DNA from: Zygnema circumcarinatum
Taxonomy: Eukaryota; Streptophyta; Zygnematophyceae; Zygnematales; Zygnemataceae
DNA: 52,657 bases
Direction of reading: 5' to 3'
NCBI GenBank assembly: GCA_037447605.1
Contig: CM074813.1
Location: 2,688,234-2,740,890, forward strand
The position numbers and the translations under genes are program-made. The notes beneath the pieces are model-generated. The model did no database searches and was not told the origin of the DNA. It was given only the letters and a program-made list of their open reading frames with translations. Each line of letters opens with the position of its first letter. The stretch's first letter is position 1. Positions 20,420-31,548 of this stretch are shown here, piece after piece.

Positions 20420-23400
20420 ATGGCGGGGCCACGTGGCAAGGACCCCGCGAAAGGCGGGGGTGTCAAAGGGGCGCCAGCTGGCGCGAAGGCGGGACACGTG
20501 ACGACGCCTCCGGTGGCGGCGGGCGGCCCTGAACTCCAGGTCGGCGCGGTCGTGGAGGACCTTTTTGAGAGGGTTCAGAGCCACGCGGCGCGCCGGGAGT
20601 GCGTGAAGGTGGTGCGACTCGCCGATGAGAGTATCCGTCTGGCAGTGGGTTGGGGAGGGGGGGGAGGGGGACGGGGGTGCTGAAGCAGGGGAAGTGCAGG
20701 GGCAGGAGGATTGCTGAACCCTGGGGAGGCTGAGAGTTAAGGAAACCCTAATTGGGGTGAGAGATTGCAGGCGTGTCGGAGAAGGTTTGAGTATGACGCT
20801 GCTCTTTGAGTTCATCCAGTTGCCGACATTTCGGGTTTAACGTTAGGAAGACAAGTTGAAGCATTTCATGCGCATATCAAACCATACATTGAGGCCGTGA
20901 TGCATAGTGGATTTTTGTGGCTTGAGTCTCCGTGGTTTCCCGGCCGGATGTTGCCCTCCTTGACCCGCCCTCCCCCTTCCCAGTTCTGAAGCTGCTCCCC
21001 GGCGACGAAGACGCGGTGCGCTGCAAGGTGGTGGCGCAAGTGCAGGACGAGCTCTACGACGCCGCCCTCGCCACCATCGCCTCAAAGGACGCGGCGGGCG
21101 TCGACCTGCGGCCCGAAAAGGTGAGGGAGAGAGAGTGAGAGAGAGAGTGAGAGAGTGAGAGAGAGAGGGGGGGAGGAGATGGGAGGGAGAGGGGGGAGAG
21201 TGAGGGAAGGGGAGAGGGAAGGGAAGGGGGAGAGAGGGAAGGGAAGGGGGGGAGAGGGAAGGGAAGGGGGGAAGAGGGAGAATGGGGACGAGGGAGAGTG
21301 AACTGAGGGAGAGGGAGAGGGAGGGGCGCAGAGGGAGACAAGGGAGAGAGAGGGAGTTTGGGGAGGAGACGGAGAGGGCGAGGGGGTGGGAAGAGGAAGT
21401 GAAGAAAAAGTTAGAGGGGCTGGATGGGAGCAAAAGCGGGAGAGAGAGAAAGAGAAAGAGAGAGTGAATGTGTTCACTTAACATAAAACAATGCGCTGTC
21501 TGCCCCCATGCCTACCGTATCCTCCGTCCTTCCCTTTCCCTCCTACCCTCTTCCCCCCTCCCCCCTCACCCCTCTATCCCTTTCCTCCTTTCCCTCCGCT
21601 TCCAACCCCTCCCCTAGTCTCTCTCTCTCCCCCCTCCCGTGTCTCTTTCTCCCTCCCTCGTGACACTGTCTTCCCTCCCTCCCTCAGGGCTACTGCCTGT
21701 ACAGGAAGGCCTGCCATGAAGAAGCTCTCTCTGCTCTTCAAGGCTGCGAAAAGTCCCCATCTGTACTTCAATTGGAGGCTCAAATTCTCTATCGAATGGG
21801 AGACAGCGAGGGCGCCATTCAGCGATACGAAGAATTGGGAAAAATGGAAGATGAAAATACCACCGAAATTAAAACAAATATGGTTGCTGCCTACGTCAGT
21901 GGAGGGCGGGCAGCTGAAGTTCCCGCTTTGATGAAGACTTTGGAAGCTGCCCCAAAAGAAAGCTTTGATTTGGCATACAATGTTGCTTGTTCTATGGTTG
22001 AATCGGGGGAGCTCAGCCAGGCGGAGGAGATGCTCTTAATTTCAAAAAGGTGGGACTGCACTACAAAACCTACAACCTTATAACCTTAATTTACGCAAGC
22101 CATAAAGTTCCTAAGGACCAGCCTCAAATCTTAGGAAGCCAATGTTCAAGGAAAAAGGAAAAAATGCGAAAGGCAGCAAAGGCAATTGCCAAAGGAAAAT
22201 CCGACAATAAACTCTAGAAGGACCTCATTAGATTCAGCACTTTCACAAAATGTTAGAAACCTAAAACCCTAAATCTCCTACCCCAGAGGTGCTAAAACTC
22301 CTCAATCCTTGACACGAACGAAACTCTAATTTTCTTAAAGGAATGGGCTTAACTATGGAAAAACTTTCTGTCTTGATGAGTAACTCAACGGATTTCGTAT
22401 AGTTCTTATTCAATCATATCATCATCCTTCTAAGTGAAGATCGTTCTAAGTCAATTAAGTCAAACTCTTTGAATAATTCCAAAATTCGGAATGGGGGAGA
22501 ACAGAATGGGGAAGGAGATGCTCATTGATGAGGAGTTGACCGAGCCGGAAATCGAGCAAGAATTGGCGCCCATTAACGTGCAGCTCGCTTTTGTGCAGCA
22601 GGTAACATAAACAAGGGAAGAAAACACATTATGTTTCTCCTGTCTCTATCTCCCTCCTCTCCTCCCCCTCCCCTCCTCTCGTTGCCTCTCCCACTTCGCC
22701 GTCGTCTCCTTCCCCTCCTCCTCCTCTCGGTCCCCCTCCCTTCCTTTTTTCCTCCTTCCTTCCCTTCACGCGCCTTCCTATTGCCTCTCCTGCCTCGTCG
22801 CCTTCCTTCCCTTTCTCTCTCTTCCCTACTTCCTTCCTTTCCCTGCCTTATTCACCCCCATCTCCCGCCTCCCTCCCTCCCTCTCCCTCTCCACCCCCCA
22901 CTCTCTCTTTCTCATCTTCTCTCTCTCTCTCTCCCTCCTCTCCCCCCCCCACTCCTTTTCCACTCTTTCGCTCTCATTTGTATTCTCACCCTCCCCCGCT
23001 CATTGTCTATTCTCCCTTCTCCTGCTTCTCTCTCCATCTCCCTCCCTCCCTCCCTCCCTCCCTCCCCGACCCTCTCCCCCATCTCCCTCTGTCTCTCTCC
23101 CACTCTCTCTATGCCTCACTCCACTACTTCCATGCCACTTTCAGGCTCTCGGAAGAAGCACAGAAGCCATGGAGAAGTACTCCTCCCTCCTAAAGAACCG
23201 GCCCGGGGATGCCCCCTCTATGGCTGTTGCGTCCAATAATTTAATTGCATTAAGGGGCCCGAAGGATCTTCTGGACGGGCTAAAAAAATTTGAAAAAATA
23301 TTTGAATCGAATGAGAACGGAGCATTCGACTTTGCGGAGGCGGTCAGGGGAAAACTTTCGGTCAGGCAGAAGGCTGCGATTCTTAAAAACCGATTTTTGC

Positions 23401-26308
23401 TGCTCCTACATTCCAACAAGTTTGAGCAGGTGGGAGGATCGACCCTTTTGCGTTTAGGGTTCAGGGTTCAAGGTTTAACCTTTTAGGGTGTTCAGTTTTC
23501 AGTTTTTTTTGGGGAGGGAGGGGGGGGGGGGGGGGCTGCGTTTAAGATTTCTGGGACTTGTAAGGTTTTGCGCTATTGTGGTTTTGAGATTTTGGTGATA
23601 GTAAGGCCTCCTGACGTTGGGAGGACGAAGCTCTGCAGATTTGTTTCCTCTTTTCTTTCTCCCTCTACCTACTCTCTTCCCTAAACCCTCTTTTCCAACT
23701 CCGTCCCGTACACCTCCTTTTCCACTATCTCCTTCTTCTCTACACCCTCGTTCTCCCCCCCCTCCTTTCCGCCACTTCCGCTAATCCCTTCTCTCCCTCC
23801 TCCCTCAGGCGCGAGAGACCCTCTCCCTCTTCAAGCCCCTCCTCCCTCCCGAGGAGGTCCTCTCCCTCTCCCTCTCCCTCATGGTGAAGGAGAAGCAGCT
23901 TCAGCAGGCCCTCCTCTCCCTCCCTCCCTCCGGGGGGACCCCCCTCCTCCTTTGGGTTCAGACCGCGGTCCTTGCGGGGGACTTTCTGAGGGCGGCGGCG
24001 GCGCTGGAGGGGGCAGAGGACCTCAAGTATCAGCCGGCGGTGGTGGCGACTCTGGTGGACCTGAAGGTGCTCTCTCTCTCTCTCTCCTCTCTCTCTCTCC
24101 CTCTCTCCTCGCTCTCTCGCCCTCTCCTCTCGCTCTTTCCCTCTTTTTCTTGATGTCGTTCTCGCTCTCCCTTTCTCTTTTTCTTGCTCCCTCTCTTTCT
24201 TTCTCTCTCACTCATTTTCTCTCTCTCGCTCCCTCTCGCTCTCTCCCATCTTCTCCCTATAGTCCCCTAGAACCATGACATCTAAGAACTATGAACCCTG
24301 TAGAAGCCTAAATCCACAGAATCCTGCCATAATCGCTTAACCCTTAATAATTCGAAAGTCTACAACCGGAAGTCCTTAGAACCCTGCATCTCTACCCCAC
24401 ATCCTATAAAGCCCCAAACTCTAGAACCCTGCAACCCTAAACCATGGGACCTAAAACCCTATAACCCGAAAACCCGAGAATCCTTGGACCCTCAAAACCC
24501 AAAAGCCCTAACAATCTAAAACCCTCAACCCTCAAACCCTAAAATCTCCAACCCTAAAACCCTAATACCCTACTCTGGTCCTCCCGCAGGAGAGAGGTAA
24601 CGATTTGGCGGGAGCGGAAGCGACTCTCGACGGCGCCATCCGTTGGTGGGAGAGCCATCGGATGTATGAGGACTCGGCTAAGCAGGGCTCCTTAACCGCA
24701 TGGGACAAAATGGTCCTGGCTGCCGCCAGCCTGAAGCAGCGTCGTACGGACCCCCGCTCCGCCGCCTCCCTCTTCGAGCGCCTCTTGAGCAGCCCGAGCG
24801 AGGCCGTACGGGCGGAGGCGCTCAACGGACTCGTATGCAGCGCTGCGGAGTATGATGCAGGTGAGATTAGGGTTTTGGAACGGTAGGTAGGGTTTAGGGT
24901 TCAGGCTTCAGGGTGTAGGGTGGATCTAGGGTTTAGGGTGTAGGGTGTAGGGTTTAGGGTCAGGGTGTACGGTTTAGGGTTTAGGGTTTGGGGTTTAGGG
25001 TTTAGGGTGTAGGGTTTAAGGTTTAGGGTAGAGGGTTTAGGGTTGAAGAACGGTAGGGTTAGGGTCAGGATTAGGGTTTAGGGTTGAAAAATGGCAAGGG
25101 TTTAGGGTTTAGGGTTGTAGAATGGTAGGGTTAGGGTTCAGGGTTTAGCGTTGAAGAATGGTAGGGGTTGAGGGTTTAGGGTTGTAGAATGGTAGGGTTA
25201 GGGTTTAGGGTTAGCGTTGAAAATTGGTAGGGGTTTAGGGTTTAGGGTTGAATAATGGTAGGGAATTAGGGTCAGGGTTAGGGTTTAGGGTTTTTACAAT
25301 GGCAGGATTTAGGGCTTGGGTTTAGGGTTAAGGGTTAGCTTTTTAGCTAGGTTTCAGGATATAGGGTCAGGGTTGGAGTTCAGGATTTGGGGTGAGGGTT
25401 GAGGTTTAAGATTAGGGGAGGAAAGGATCTGAAATACTGGTTCTTAGGGTTGAGGGTCAACACAAGCGAAAATTCCTGTACTTGCAGGTAAAACCCTGCA
25501 AACCCTCCCATTCCTGAAACCCTAAAGCCCCAAAACCTCAAAACCTCAAAACCATTGAGCCTTAAACCCTGAACTTATCCCTAAACCCTAAACCCATAAT
25601 CCTGATCCCTACAACCCCTAACCCTAGTCCCTAAACCCTAATCCCTAAACCCTGAATCCCTAAGCCCTAATCCTCACACCTTTAAACCGCTAACCCTACT
25701 CCTTTAACCCTCCCCCCCCATCCTTCCCCCGCCCCCCCCCTCAAAAAAATCCCTAAACCGCTAAAACCCTAAACCCCTCTGACCATAAACCCTGAACCCC
25801 CTACAACCCCGCTCGCGCAGACCTGGCGGAGCAGTACGCCGCGGCGCTGCCAGCTGTCCCCGGGGCCGCCTCTCTGGACCCCTCCGCCCTGGAGCGCGCC
25901 GCCAGCGGCCCGTTCTTTGGCAGTCGCGCGAAACGGACGGCGGAGAACGGAGAACTGGCGGACATGGAACAGGAGGCGGCGAGGAGGAAGAAGAGGCGGA
26001 AGAGGAAGAGGAAGGTGGTCTGGCCGAAGGGCTACGACCCCGCCAATCCGCCGCCGCCGCCGGACCCGGAGAGGTGGCTGCCGAGGAGGGAGAGGGCGGG
26101 CTATAGGCCGAGGAAGAAGGACAAGAGGGCGGGGGTTCAGATAAGGGGGGCGCAGGGAGCGGTGGTGAAGGAGAAGGCGGGAGAGAAGGCGGGAGAGGGG
26201 GGAAGTGTGAGCAGCAGTGAGAAGGGGGGGAAGAAGGGAGAGGCCGTGGCGGCGGCGGCGGCGGCTGCGAAGGCGAAAGGGAAGAGTAGTTCTAAGAAGA
26301 AGCGGTAG
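20420..26308 (+). CDS. SRP72: Signal recognition particle subunit SRP72
   Basis: SRP72 is the TPR-rich protein of the eukaryotic signal recognition particle; it binds SRP68 and 7SL RNA and acts in co-translational targeting to the ER. Eight exons (20420-20630, 20984-21120, 21688-22049, 22505-22601, 23145-23429, 23809-24066, 24590-24860, 25821-26308) join in phase to 702 aa. Landmarks: VVEDLFERV near the N-terminus, LLPGDEDAVRCKV, TPR-like helices such as YRMGDSEGAIQRYEEL, EIEQELAPINVQLAFVQQ, and the C-terminal RNA-binding region with a KKRRKRKRK basic run (about 597-605), KGYDP and PDPERWLP (about 621-628). An Ala run and KKKR end the protein. ATG 20420 (GCCATGG) is preferred; an upstream in-frame ATG at 20339 would add 27 residues. 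Animal and plant SRP72 are about 660-670 aa. Introns carry GA, CT and telomere-like tracts. Confidence 0.95.
21121..21687 (+). repeat. SRP72 intron 2: GA-rich 5' half, CT-rich 3' half
   Basis: The intron starts GTGAGGGAGAGAGAGTGAGA and stays GA-rich to about 21470, then turns C/T-rich from about 21500 to the acceptor. The two halves are roughly complementary and could pair in the pre-mRNA. Confidence 0.75.
22640..23130 (+). repeat. CT/CCCT-rich tract in SRP72 intron 4
   Basis: About 490 bases of C/T-rich sequence upstream of the exon 5 acceptor (23143-23144), including CCCT repeats at about 23040-23066. Confidence 0.8.
24240..24580 (+). repeat. Degenerate CCCTAAA repeats at the end of SRP72 intron 6
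   Basis: AACCCTAAAACCCTAA-type repeats, C-rich strand on +, occupy the last 340 bases before the exon 7 acceptor. The same intron begins with a CT tract right after the donor at 24067. Confidence 0.75.
24870..25450 (+). repeat. TTTAGGG-type block at the start of SRP72 intron 7
   Basis: Dense degenerate GGTTTAGGG repeats with G-rich strand on +, starting a few bases after the donor (24861). Sub-units such as GAAGAATGGTAGGGTTAGGG recur about every 50-60 bases. Confidence 0.85.
25490..25815 (+). repeat. CCCTAAA-type block at the end of SRP72 intron 7
   Basis: Degenerate CCCTAAACCC repeats with C-rich strand on +, running up to the acceptor at 25820. With 24870-25450 it forms a head-to-head telomere-like inverted pair inside one intron. 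Confidence 0.85.
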
Positions 26309-27223
26309 AGGGGTTGGGGTGTAGGGTTTAGGGTTTAGGGTTTAGGGTTCTGGGGAGGGGTCGGGTGGAGGTGGGTTTTTTGAAAATGGGAGATGTGAAA
26401 TGGAAGGGTTCGATGAGGGCAGTGATATGTCATCCTTGTGTTGTGCGATGAGGTGATGATGTTGGGCTGAGGATGTACCGTCACGTGACATGCTGATGTG
26501 ATGGGAGGGCGCTCGCTCACATGGGCATGCACATGGTTTTTAGGGTTCTGTGTGCACCCATGAACGCTATGACGATGACAACAACCAGTGCACTTGTGGC
26601 TTCAGTGTTGGCAAACATCCTGACTAAGCATGGGTTACTAAATGGGCATTTCTAGTCATGACTCATAACTAGATCTTGGTTACCAGTCTGGCCCTAGTCC
26701 ATCTATGAATCAACATTGACTTAGTCATTATTTAGCCATAATAGTCGACTTGAAAACTGATTAAAGCCACGTTTTTAGGCATAGCAGTTCCCATGTAGTA
26801 GCCGATTTTTTCCTCGTATCGGATAATATCGACTACTATCGTAGAGAACCGTCCGTATCGAACCGCCCTCTAACCGCGTTCTTAACGTTACTCGAAAATC
26901 ATGCGGACAACCCCTAACAGAAATAACCGTTCTCGTGCGGATGACGCCACGTGTCCCTCCATTTTCTCGCTCGTCTTTTCTTCACGAAGCTGCGTCACGT
27001 GCAGCTGTAGTTCAGTTCAACGGAACGGCAAACTGAGCTGCATGCAAACCCTAGCCGGCCTCTGTCCCCTTACCCTCGCTAACCCCTACAGATCGAGCAG
27101 CGCCATCCTCCCTGAACCCTCAAATTTCAGCACCAGGACTCTACGGTTTAAGCCCTCCAGAGCCCTCAGAATTGCGGTTAGGGCTCAGATTTTTTAGGGT
27201 TTTCGGCCCCCAGGGTTCAGGAA
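26309..27223. other. Intergenic region between SRP72 and the next gene
   Basis: The first 40 bases after the SRP72 stop are TTTAGGG repeats. Two CACGTG motifs (26948-26953, 26996-27001) lie about 220-275 bases before the next ATG and may belong to its promoter. No gene seen. Confidence 0.45.
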
Positions 27224-27664
27224 ATGTCCTCCATTCTGGGCGAGGAGATCGAGATGGTGGAGGCGCCCCCGGGCGGCGGCGGGAAGCTGCACGCGGAGGG
27301 GGAGGACGCGGAGCTCCTGCGCATGCTCGAGCAGTTCTCGGACCGCCTCGGGGCCGTCGAGAAGGACGCGCTCGAGGGCGGGGGCGGGGCCAACCGCAGG
27401 AGGCGGCCCGCCGACGACACGGCTCTGCAGGTCGGTCAGCAGCAGCCTCGCGGCGGCAGCAGGTAGCGCCGGCCCTGCTAGGGTTTAGGGTTTGGGGTTT
27501 AAGGGTTTAGGGGTTAGGGTTAGGGATTAGTGTTTGGGGTTTAGGGTGTCAAGGGTATAGATTTAGGGTTGAGGGTTTCAAAGGTGAAGATTTTAGAGCT
27601 AAGGGTTGGGTTTAGGGTTGAGGGTTTTAAGGGTGTAGATTTTAGGGTTTTAGGGTTTTAGGGT

Positions 27665-27696
<32 letters not shown>

Positions 27697-27869
27697 GGTT
27701 TAGGGTTCAGAGTATAGGTTTCGGGTTTAGGGTTTGGTGTTTGGGGTTTAGGGTTCATTATTTAGGGTTTAAGGTGTAGGATGTAGGGTTTTAGGGTTGA
27801 GTTTAGGTTTGAGGGTTTTGGGTTTAGGGTGTAAGGTCTAGGGTTTAGGTTTAGGGTTTAGGGTTCTCG

Positions 27870-27947
<78 letters not shown>

Positions 27948-28800
27948 AACTCCCTCTCTCCCTCTCATCTCCACCAACCCCGCCGGCCACCTCTCTCCAC
28001 CCTTTCTTTCTTCGCCAAAAGATGCCATGTAGGACCTCTGTATTGATCCAGGCTTGAAGGTATTGAATAATGCACTATCTCGCTAAACTAAAAATTGACT
28101 CTTTCTTTGCTGACCTTTGTAAATCAGGAAACATAAGACCGATTGTACTCCCCGCTCATGAACAAATGATGTATTAAATAAAATTCATTGTGATGTAGAT
28201 AAACGATGAGGTTCGTGTCCCTTTGGACGACCCCATCCCATCCAACACCCGGAGGCCGAACCGCTTCCAAAGGAGGCCTAAAACGAGCATTCATCGACTC
28301 GCTCAATTTTCTTTTCTTACTCTGGTTGCAATCCTCATGTATTTTTACTGGCACAAAATATCACACTCACTGGGAACTCTTCATTGGAAACCATCAGGTA
28401 GTTCTTTCCCACTTCCTCTCCCTGCATCTCACTCCCTTTCAATCATTTCCTCTCTGTTGGTTTCTCCTTCTCTCAATATAGGCTTCTCAAATAGCGCTCT
28501 CTCCCTCCTTTTAACGGTCTCTGTCTCTCTCGTCCACTTCCCTCTCCCCAATCTTCCTGTTTATGCACTCCTTTCCTTTCTGGCTCTCCTTCACCCTCCC
28601 TACCATAATGCCCCTTTCTCTTTCTCTTCCTCCAGTAAACCTCCTCCTCCCTCTCCCTCTCTCTCACTTACCCTTCTCCTCCCGCTTGCTCTATCCTCCT
28701 CTCCTCACGCTTTTCTGTCCCCCACTTCCTCTCTCTCCTTCCTCTAGGCATTGACTTTCAAAAACCGCACTTGCCGGTTTATCCCCTCGTGAAAATCTAA
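27224..28800 (+). CDS. Unrecognised 161-aa single-pass membrane protein
   Basis: Four exons are proposed: 27224-27430, a 27-nt microexon 28033-28059, 28199-28397 and 28748-28800. All junctions are in phase and the result is 161 aa ending in LPVYPLVKI and TAA. Exon 1 is acidic and Gly-rich with a possible amphipathic helix (ELLRMLEQFSDRLGAVEKDA). The microexon encodes DLCIDPGLK. Exon 3 has a proline/arginine-rich stretch (PIPSNTRRPNRFQRRPK) followed by one hydrophobic helix at about 112-129 (FSFLTLVAILMYFYWHK). Basic residues before the helix suggest a cytosolic N-terminus. I do not recognise the family and assign no function. The exon 1 and exon 3 assignments are firmer than the microexon, which rests on phase and flanking AG/GT only. 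Confidence 0.6.
27475..27865 (+). repeat. TTTAGGG-type repeats in intron 1 of the membrane-protein gene
   Basis: Degenerate GGGTTTAGGG repeats, G-rich on +, occupy the 5' half of the intron, directly followed by a CT microsatellite. Confidence 0.85.
27867..27947 (+). repeat. CT dinucleotide microsatellite
   Basis: About 40 CT units with one interruption, in the 3' half of the same intron. Confidence 0.9.
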
Positions 28801-30833
28801 ACGGAAAATAACTACGCTAATTTCTCTTGCATGGATTCTGCTCTCCTTGTTTGGATGCTTGCCAGCCACAGGGAGCCTGTCTTGGTGGGAACGAGTTCAC
28901 GGAACGGCAAACGGTGCGTTCCATGAAGGGCAGCACGCGAACAGTACAGCTACTTGACCCGTTCACACTTGAAAAATTGTGGCCGAGAAGTGGTTTTTAA
29001 AATAGCAGAGGGAAAGGGAGAGGGGATTGGGAGATAACAAAGAAGACATTAGCGGGAGCTTTTCTTTGGGTTTAGAGAAGATTATTTGGTGGTGTAAGTG
29101 AGAGGGTAAGGGCTTATGAAAAATAGCACGTGTTGGGACATTTAGGGGTTCAGCGTTTAGGGCGAGGCGGGTGTTGGCGAAGTAGGAACTGCTGTGGGTA
29201 GAAGCCTTCAAAAAACTGAAGTTTGGGGCACATGGCACACGGATGTTGTGGAACCCTAGGGACGCTGTGCATGTGGTATGTGAATTGCCATGTATGTGAA
29301 CAGGGGCGTGGTGGGGCCCACATGAAAGGAGAAACCCGTCCTGTTGTGTATGTAGATATTGTGTTCACAATTGTGGATATTTATCTGATTATTCTTTTCT
29401 ATTTTTTTTCTTCTGTGTATCTAGCCAAAGAAGGTGTGTAAATAGCATTTTCTTTTTTCTTAGTGATAAGATAAGCCTGACAGGGAGTCATGCCCTCGCG
29501 GGGAGGGTTCGTGGTTTTCGATTTGGGGTGGACAATTAGACGAACTGGAGTGTGCCTGTAGCGCGGCAAATCATATGCTATTAGCGTACGCCTGGCTGGC
29601 TGGGGAGTGCGCATAAGCTTCAGGGGGGGTGCCGGTTACGTCTCAGAATTCGCAGTACAGAACTGAAGACATGGAGATCGCCTGAAACCGTTTGACGGCC
29701 GCCAGGTGCTGCATAGGACGGCGGCCACAACGGACAAATTTAGTGTACGGCGACTCTGTGACTGGTAAATTTTAGGCCTGAGTAAAAAAAAATTACGGAC
29801 AACGGAAAGGGTAAGACAAGAAATTATTTTCAGTGCAGGGTCAGGCCGTACAGTGTTCGTAGGATTGAAATATTCCTGATTCCAAGGTCCCTCCCGCGGA
29901 CCCGCAGTTGGCGGCTTCGAATCTGACGGCCCCGCCGGCTTTGGCAAGTTCGGGGCTTGAGGACTCATACGACACATGCACTTTATTGGCAGGGCGGCAA
30001 GCCGTACACTTATCCGCAATCTGAATTCTCAGATGAGATCAACACTTTTGGCCCGTAGTGAGATGAATCTTGAATTTTTGCAAGATCCATTAAAACCTTT
30101 TTGTATATTATCAGATTCCAAATGTAGATGGCATCCAATTAAAAATTGCCACGTCGCAAATGGATCTGAAAAAATCTTGTCAGATTCTATTAAATCTATT
30201 GAAGATCCTAAACGATTTCTTGTCCTTTTGATACGACTTGCTCAAATCTGTCGGTTTCTGCGGACCCTACAACCGACCTAAGCTCAACCGGCTTACCTAT
30301 AGGACTGGTTAGCCGCACAGGCCACCTGCCGTTAAACCGCTGGTAAGACACTTTTTGTCCTCATCGCAGCCTCCAAACCTGCCCCGGCCCTCCTGAGTAG
30401 TTACTGCTCAAACCAATCACAGTCATCCACGTCAGTCCTTTTGCTGACGAGGCATCCCTTGATTGGCCCTGACACCCTCACCGGAAGCCAATTTCCACCA
30501 GTCCCGTTCAAATTTTTCGAGCCAGTCTCAGGACTCGAACCTGCGACCTCCCTCGAAACGGAACGCTTTTCAACAAGCATCTCAACGCCCTTCCATTCCG
30601 TTCCACCTACCCGCCAACCCCTTTTTTACACCTACTGTCTCCGCCAATCTCAGATCGTAATTACACGTGCAAAAAAAAATTCACCTGCCCGTTCCCGCCC
30701 ACCCTTTGCCCCCCTCTCCCATATCAAACCCCCTCCCCTTTCCCTGATCGCAACTTTCCGTCTCCCACCCTCATTCCCTCTCCCCCTTCCTCTCCCTCTC
30801 CCTCTCCCTCTCCCTCCTCCCTCGCCCGCCGCC
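28801..30833. other. Intergenic region upstream of the epimerase gene
   Basis: No convincing gene. An AT-richer stretch at 29976-30281 is open for 101 codons on + but has no recognisable family. A tRNA-like B-box lies at 30532-30540 (minus), a CACGTG at 30664-30669, and the last 70 bases before the next ATG are a CT-rich leader. Confidence 0.45.
30532..30548 (-). other. tRNA-like T-arm / Pol III B-box
   Basis: On the minus strand GGTCGCAGGTTCGAGTCCT contains a perfect B-box (GTTCGAGTC). No convincing A-box or full cloverleaf is visible upstream, so this is either a decayed tRNA-derived SINE head or chance. Confidence 0.25.
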
Positions 30834-31517
30834 ATGGCCTACACCGCCCCCGACCTCGTCCGCGAGCCTTACTGGCCCGCCGCGAAGCTGCGCATCTCCG
30901 TGACGGGCGCGGGCGGGTTCATCGCCTCGCACTTGGCGCGGCGCCTGAAGAGCGAGGGGCACTACATCGTGGCCTCCGACTGGAAGCGCAACGAGCACAT
31001 GACGGAGGACATGTTCTGCGACGAGTTCCACCTGGTGGATCTGCGCGTGATGGACAACTGCCTGCAGATCACCAAGGGGGTGGATCACGTGTTCAACCTC
31101 GCGGCAGACATGGGCGGCATGGGGTTCATCCAGTCCAACCACTCCGTCATCATGTACAACAACACCATGATCTCCTTCAACGTCATGGAGGCCAGCAGGA
31201 TCAACGGCGTCGCCAGGTGCGGGAGAGGATGTGAAGCTGGGAGGGAGGGGAAGTGGGAGAGGGAGGAGGGCTTGAAAGCGTTGGATCGGGGCTGATTTGA
31301 AATATTTTGGCTTTTTTACAGGCTTTTCTACGCGTCCTCTGCCTGCATTTACCCGGAGTTCAAGCAGCTGGAGACCGACAACATCAGCCTGAAGGAATCT
31401 GACGCGTGGCCTGCGGAAGTCCGTACCTTCTGCCTTGGATGGGGCCTTTGCTGGCTCAAAAGTTCCACTTTTGAGGAATGATAGCTGTTTTTGAATCTCT
31501 TTCTCTCTTCTCTCTCC

Positions 31518-31548
<31 letters not shown>

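Noticed and set aside
24870-25815. Chromosome end-to-end fusion site
   Set aside because: SRP72 exons continue in phase on both sides of the inverted telomere-like block, so a simple fusion of two chromosome ends cannot have made it.
29976-30281. 101-codon + frame in AT-richer DNA
   Set aside because: Looks more gene-like than most, but I recognise no family and no promoter or splice context, so it is mentioned only in the intergenic note.
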